Notes under the pieces: generated by a model | Databases searched by the model: none | Seen by the model: only the letters and a program-made list of their open reading frames with translations | What the model was told of the DNA's origin: nothing | Shown here: positions 59,880-64,000 of the stretch, in pieces | Layout: each line of letters starts with the position of its first letter | Numbering within the stretch: position 1 is the first letter of the stretch | From: Lithospermum erythrorhizon | Lineage: Eukaryota; Streptophyta; Magnoliopsida; Boraginales; Boraginaceae | Direction of reading: 5' to 3' | Assembly: GCA_019722365.1 (NCBI GenBank) | Contig: JADFUC010000856.1 | Location: 1,455,250 to 1,519,249, forward strand | DNA: 64,000 bases | Translations under genes and position numbers: made by a program

Positions 59880-60510
59880 TATGACGAAACTCAAAGTCGA
59901 AAATGGCCATGCATTGGGCACCGATACCAGTGACTTAAAGTGAGTTTTCTGGCCCCACATCAAAAAACTCACGGTTCGTCGAGGAGGAGCGAGGGGCGAC
60001 ATGAATGTTCTTGATTGTCACACTCTCCATGAAACAGAGTTAAGCCATCTACCAAGCTTGGGCAGTGAATATGAGGATGGACTCTTTCGGCCCCTGGAAA
60101 ATAAGTTTCCCGGGTCCGTGAGCATAGCATTGCGTTGATTTTATAAGCATGTTGACTTTTCCTAAGATAATCTGATGGATACAGGTGGGGCAATGTTTTG
60201 TTATGTGGATTGAGAAGCGCAAGTTAGGCTTAGATGATTTTGAAAGGCACTTTGAGTTAGCGTGAGGGGTGCGGTGATTTTATTTGCAGCAGCTGGTTTA
60301 AATTTAGGAAATTCCGTAGGTAATCTTGCGGGTGAACTGCCGAATCACAATCACTCGCGCCTTAGGCATTGTCGGCCGAGGCGTGCACTTTGTGAGAGTC
60401 CTTGCGAGGATATAGCAGCTTTTGCCCAGGTTGACCCGCCCCCGAGGTTAGGTTCGCGGCAGCATGAACATCGAGAGTCATACTCTGACTGGACGAAAGA
60501 ATGAAATATC
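59880..60510 (+). pseudogene. Additional 3' ORF remnant, part 1 (plant-transposon-domain-like)
   Basis: An ATG at 59880 opens MTKLKVENGHALGTD. Across stops, the reading continues to a segment with FYKHVDFS near 60140-60165, resembling the P.LVR.FY..(M/V).F pattern of the putative plant transposon domain seen in the ORF after pol of Maximus-type elements. The 80-codon frame 60262-60504 may be a continuation. Weak but positionally consistent. Confidence 0.35.
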
Positions 60511-61120
60511 TAGCGTGACTATGCCCGGATGGTGATCTAGGAACTGTAAATGTCTGACTACGAATTTATCAATCTTTTACAAGTCATATACAACACGTTT
60601 TCTAAATACATAATTTGACATAACTTGAGGTACGTTGAAGCATTGAGGATATCCCCAGCTACCCAATCTCAAATCATGATTTATAAACAAACATACAATG
60701 ATGCTTGGCCGCCGACTTTTGCTGAACAATAAACAACGAGAGTCCCCCGAAAAATAGAAGGGGTAGGCTTGTGGCTTCGTGAATACTCATATAGCAATCG
60801 TATTCAGCAGCATATATAAACATGTAATATCGCATACGTGATAAGTACTTTCATTACTCTTTCATACTTACATATATAAGCTAGTTAAGCGTCCATATGA
60901 TCCTCGTTAAATAACCTAAACTATTTAATACAATCAACTTACAAAATAATTCAATAATATCAGAATAACACTATAATATCAAATAGTTCAATATAATACT
61001 TCTCCTTTCTAATCGAGAACACCGATATATCACATAAGCTGACAATAACTACATTAAGGCCTACATTAAATTACACTCCCATCTAATAGAAGAAAGTTCA
61101 GCAAACTCGTTGCTTCCTTT

Positions 61121-61222
61121 CCGGCCAGCGAGGACGAGCTGTGTAATAATCAACGTCACTCGTTCTTCATCCCGACAAGCGAGGACCAAATAATATAATA
61201 ATCAGCGTCGCTCGTTTAGCCA
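61121..61222. repeat. Two-copy tandem repeat, about 51-base unit
   Basis: Copy 1 GCGAGGACGAG..TAATAATCAACGTCACTCGTT (61128 on) and copy 2 GCGAGGACCAA..TAATAATCAGCGTCGCTCGTT (61179 on). Confidence 0.8.
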
Positions 61223-61369
61223 CACTCATTGAGAATTACTGGATTTAGCCTGCTCAGTAACGGATAGGTAAGATCGTCTTAACATGCAGACTAGCAGGAA
61301 TAGAGTTCGCACAATCATATTTTAGCTAAATCGTATGGCTAGTGATTAAATTTAGATAGGGGCTATAGA

Positions 61370-61460
61370 GCCGTTGATTCTAGCCAAATACCGGACACGG
61401 TATTGATTTGTGAATACCGGTGATCCTGTGGGACCGTTGATTTTAGAGAATACCGGACAT
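61370..61460. repeat. Two-copy tandem repeat, about 61-base unit
   Basis: GCCGTTGATTCTAGCCAAATACCGGACACG at about 61371 and ACCGTTGATTTTAGAGAATACCGGACATG at about 61432, with ATACCGG also between them. Confidence 0.8.
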
Positions 61461-62720
61461 GTCACATCATAAGTCACAACTCAAATCATATCAACTTTCA
61501 TAATATTGTCATATCCTGACATCATGCTACATAACCATCTGATATCTAAACAATATGTAGTGACACCATTAATTTCTCGATACATCCCATCTCGTCATTT
61601 ATCGTTATCGTGTCTTGTTGTTTCCATATGTCGCTTATCAATCCTTGACTTCCGTGTCGGTACATCAATATTTAATACATATGCTATTATTTCAAAAATT
61701 TCTATTAGTAATTGATCGAGTTAATAAATCATTACTCTATCGAAATATACTTGATATCTCAAATACTACTGATACGTAAGATTATACAATACACATATGA
61801 ACAATGTCTATTTATATAACCCATCTTATGATAATGTTAATATCATCTTATTATTAACTTCTCATATCATCGCGTCGCCTTCGGCGTCATATAAACTTTC
61901 ATAATCTTACCGTATTCTATCGTATTGTTATCTTGGCCTTAACCTCATAAATCACCGACATCACAATATTGGCGTCGATATCACAACAATTTATTTTCGA
62001 TTATTTTCATCTCGTCGCTTTAATGTCCACCAAATAATTTATTCCTTTCTATTCATTACATTCATAAACATATAATCTCATTTTGCAGTTTTTGTATAAC
62101 GTGGCTTTTTACCCGTATATAGTCGTATCGCCAATATCTCGAATCTATAACATCGATATCATATATTGATATTCAACAAAAGTTTCCTATTTAACAAATT
62201 AGTTCAATAATTGTTCATTACACACATACACGTGTACCGTTATATCGCTAATATAATGCAGTCTGTTTACTAATTAAATCTCGATAAATAACTCCATATA
62301 TCCGCCTCATTAATTATCATATCGGCGTACTTGTAATTCTTTTTTAATAGTTATCCCGAACTACAACCGATTCCAAAATATACAATACACGTATTAAATG
62401 TATAAAGATTATAAGCGTGTGATGAATCTTTCCGCTCCCAGTCGAGCGAATATCAACGGCTTTACTCGCCCCGACCACTGACTAATATAAACACTTTTAC
62501 TTCTTGAAGGCAGAAAGCAAGCTTTAAGGTTAAGATTTAAAGGAGAATAACAACAAAAGGAAAGAAAAAATTTAGGAAAGGGGAGGGTTCACGACGAGGA
62601 AAAAAAGGAGAAAGATTTGGTGTAATGCTTCTAGCTTTGCATTATTGATATAAGTAGATTAAGTGATGAGGTTTCTTAACTCCCAAGGAAAATAAAGCAG
62701 CATGAGTTCAAAACTTGAAG

Positions 62721-62963
62721 TAGGAGGTCATTAGAAACAAGCACGAGGGTCATGTTTCCTTCTTATTTGGGAGGAAAAAGATGAGTGAGTACTTAATTTA
62801 TCTGACTACAGTTCGAGTTTGTTTTAAGTAGAGAAATCTTTCGATTATTGCTTGAATCATAAAAAGTCGGGTTATTTGATAGGAGATGAGCGGTTTCATA
62901 GCTTATCAAAGAAGGTATTCTCGCATCTAATAGTCAGGCAGACTTACGACTCTACCAAAGTCT
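62721..62963. other. Short unassigned stretch
   Basis: No feature; joins the LTR-like block to the following ORF. Confidence 0.4.
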
Positions 62964-63456
62964 ATGGGTTTCTATAGAATTGATCATGACGGAGAATCGC
63001 TACCTACCTTATCATCAACCAAATTCAATGCTCTCGAGAGGCTGGCCAACAACCGACAATTATCCTTATGGCCAAATAGTTGCAGCCGTGTTGCGATGGG
63101 GTTGCGTACTTTCTACTCACATTGCGGATCAGGGGTCAAAGTCGTTAGGGGATCTTTACACTTTGGAGAATGGGATTCATTTAGAATTGGTAGGCTTCAC
63201 GTGGTACACTAAGGAAGAAACGAGCCGCTGCAGCGTCGAGAGAAAGCAGGTGGTTCGAAGTCTTGGCCGAGTGAGAGAAAGTGAGGTGATGATCTTTGAG
63301 GTGAGGTGGGAACGATCAATCCGGCCGGTGAATGCGCCCAGAAGTGCAGGATGGGCTGAGGGGCAGGCTGGGTGCAGACATCAAAGGCTTGACAATCACG
63401 GTATCTGGGGTATCATGAGATTTCTAACTGGCAGGCAAGAAAAAAGAACCCCATGA
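62964..63456 (+). pseudogene. Additional 3' ORF remnant, part 2
   Basis: Two overlapping plus frames: 158 codons (62980-63456) and 82 codons (62964-63212). The longer one has YPYGQIVAAVLRWGCVLS, which resembles the LPYG..LT..F...GV segment late in the putative plant transposon domain. It is followed by a C-terminal charged stretch and stop. Its place between 59.9 kb ORF part 1 and the 3' polypurine tract supports it being the end of that same ORF. Tentative. Confidence 0.35.
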
Positions 63457-63784
63457 GACGGACTTACCCAGAGATTCCGTACCGGTGGCCTCGAGTCCGC
63501 CTTGATATGCAGGGATGTCTCACAAGAGCCTCCACTGTTGATAACAAAGGGGAGAAATTATGTCGTTTTTGTCTTTATAAATGCTATGTAGCAGGTTGTT
63601 TAAACTACGGATAATACTTGGCTTCTCTTTATTATGTTTGGGACCTGAGTTATACGCTTAGTGTCGGCGTGTTGTATATTGTGTATATCTCTTCCATTCA
63701 TGATTTCTTATGTTGGGGACCTTTGTTATAGACTTTATTTCCCTACGCATAAGGTAATTTATTTATCATAAAAATGGGGAGTTT
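63457..63784 (+). other. Polypurine-tract region of the copia element
   Basis: Contains AACAAAGGGGAGAAATTATG at 63545-63564, of the AAAGGGGGAGAA type that ends Sirevirus ORFs, and a second purine run AAAAATGGGGAG at 63769-63780 immediately before a TTTGTTGATC LTR-like start. The second is the better candidate for the plus-strand priming tract. Confidence 0.45.
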
Positions 63785-64000
63785 GTTGATCGCGGATCTT
63801 GATTTCTACGTTCCGAATAGCAAATTACGCCATTGATCTTAATATCTTTTGATGAGCAAGCAGTGGGTAAATGGGGCAACATGTCGAGATAAAAGCCATG
63901 CTTGAAGAGTTGAAGACTTCGTCTTTTTATTAGGCCTTATGTAAGAAATGCATACTAGGCTTTGTTTTTATTGCGATTAAGAATGCAGCAATACGTAACT
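63785..64000 (+). repeat. Probable start of the copia 3' LTR (truncated by window end)
   Basis: Starts TGTTGATCGCGGATC directly after a purine tract (compare GGGGGAGATTGTTGGATC at SIRE-type 3' LTR starts). The LTR continues beyond the window. No matching U3 was identified near 55 kb, so the assignment rests on the local junction. Confidence 0.4.

Larger units (their letters stand above)
60511..62720. repeat. LTR-like block (D), apparently inserted in the Sirevirus 3' ORF
   Basis: Non-coding, with frequent TCG/CGA and TATCG words, two sets of short tandem repeats (61121-61222 and 61370-61460), and a purine-rich tract (AAAGGAAAG..GGAAAGGGGAGGG at about 62557-62587). This composition and order resemble blocks A-C, which I take to be one gypsy LTR family. 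It separates two parts of what looks like one ORF. Exact ends and a target-site duplication were not found. Confidence 0.4.
55260..64000 (+). mobile_element. Sirevirus-like (SIRE/Maximus) Ty1/copia element, decayed, running off the window
   Basis: Plus-strand element whose parts occur in the expected order: leader and primer site (55.3-55.76 kb), gag trace (55.95-56.2 kb), integrase (56.7-57.13 kb), RT (57.99-58.55 kb), RNase H (58.6-59.31 kb), an additional 3' ORF region (59.9-63.5 kb), a polypurine tract with the start of the 3' LTR (63.77 kb onward). A long ORF region between pol and the 3' LTR is characteristic of Sireviruses. The stretch 60.5-62.7 kb looks like a separate LTR-like insertion. 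All coding parts carry stops. Confidence 0.6.

Noticed and set aside
1..64000. CRISPR arrays, bacterial operons, riboswitches
   Set aside because: No regularly spaced identical repeats, no Shine-Dalgarno-led gene runs; all context is eukaryotic plant repeat DNA.
1..64000. tRNA genes
   Set aside because: GGTTCGA-like box B words occur (for example in the GGTTCGG repeats and near 17437), but none has a matching box A and cloverleaf spacing that I could support.
1..64000. Endogenous pararetrovirus
   Set aside because: RT-like pieces have copia or gypsy neighbours (integrase, RNase H order); no movement-protein or coat-protein motif was seen.

Overview
This window looks like plant nuclear DNA, probably from a dicot with a transposon-rich, AT-rich genome. 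The main reasons are one split gene with GT..AG introns encoding a chloroplast-envelope enzyme (VTE6 / DUF92 type) and remains of nearly every common plant retroelement class: Ty1/copia of at least three types, Ty3/gypsy, LINE L1, a Cassandra-like 5S-bearing TRIM, and a PIF/Harbinger-like DNA transposon. There are no bacterial operons, CRISPR arrays, tRNA genes or complete rRNA genes.

Layout. 1-1.85 kb: two tandem copies (605-base period) of a GGTTCGG-flanked non-autonomous repeat and a third block in the opposite orientation. 2.45-8.80 kb: a minus-strand LTR element with no recognisable coding interior (LARD-like), holding a Cassandra-like LTR with a 5S rRNA-like segment at 3.81-3.94 kb and a second, plus-strand LTR end at 7.33-7.78 kb. 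10.97-12.99 kb: the VTE6 gene on the minus strand. 13.6-18.9 kb: repeat debris, a DUF4283/LINE-like scrap and a PIF/Harbinger scrap. 18.9-21.9 kb: a decayed plus-strand copia pol. 22.97-25.2 kb: a decayed LINE. 25.9-29.5 kb: unclassified sequence studded with palindromes built on GGTACC. 30.7-31.1 kb: a minus-strand fragment resembling a host gene, broken by a 10-base tandem duplication.

32-50 kb is a nest of minus-strand Ty3/gypsy remains: gag/protease/RT of chromovirus type (43.4-46.0 kb), RNase H plus a second RNase H plus integrase of Tat/Athila type (40.2-41.8 kb), LTR-like blocks and a pair of direct repeats at 33.5 and 49.2 kb. 50.8-51.1 kb holds a separate minus-strand copia RNase H scrap. 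55.3-64.0 kb is most of a plus-strand Sirevirus-like (SIRE/Maximus) copia element: leader, gag scrap, integrase, RT, RNase H, a putative additional 3' ORF, a polypurine tract and the start of the 3' LTR. Its 3' ORF region is apparently split by LTR-like sequence at 60.5-62.7 kb.

Only VTE6 has clear evidence of retained coding structure. Exons 2-5 are intact with matching splice phases, whereas exon 1 contains frame breaks between the transit-peptide-like start and the membrane domain. The other protein matches are interrupted by stops and frameshifts and are annotated as pseudogenes or element remains. Family calls come from reading translations by eye; no database search was possible.
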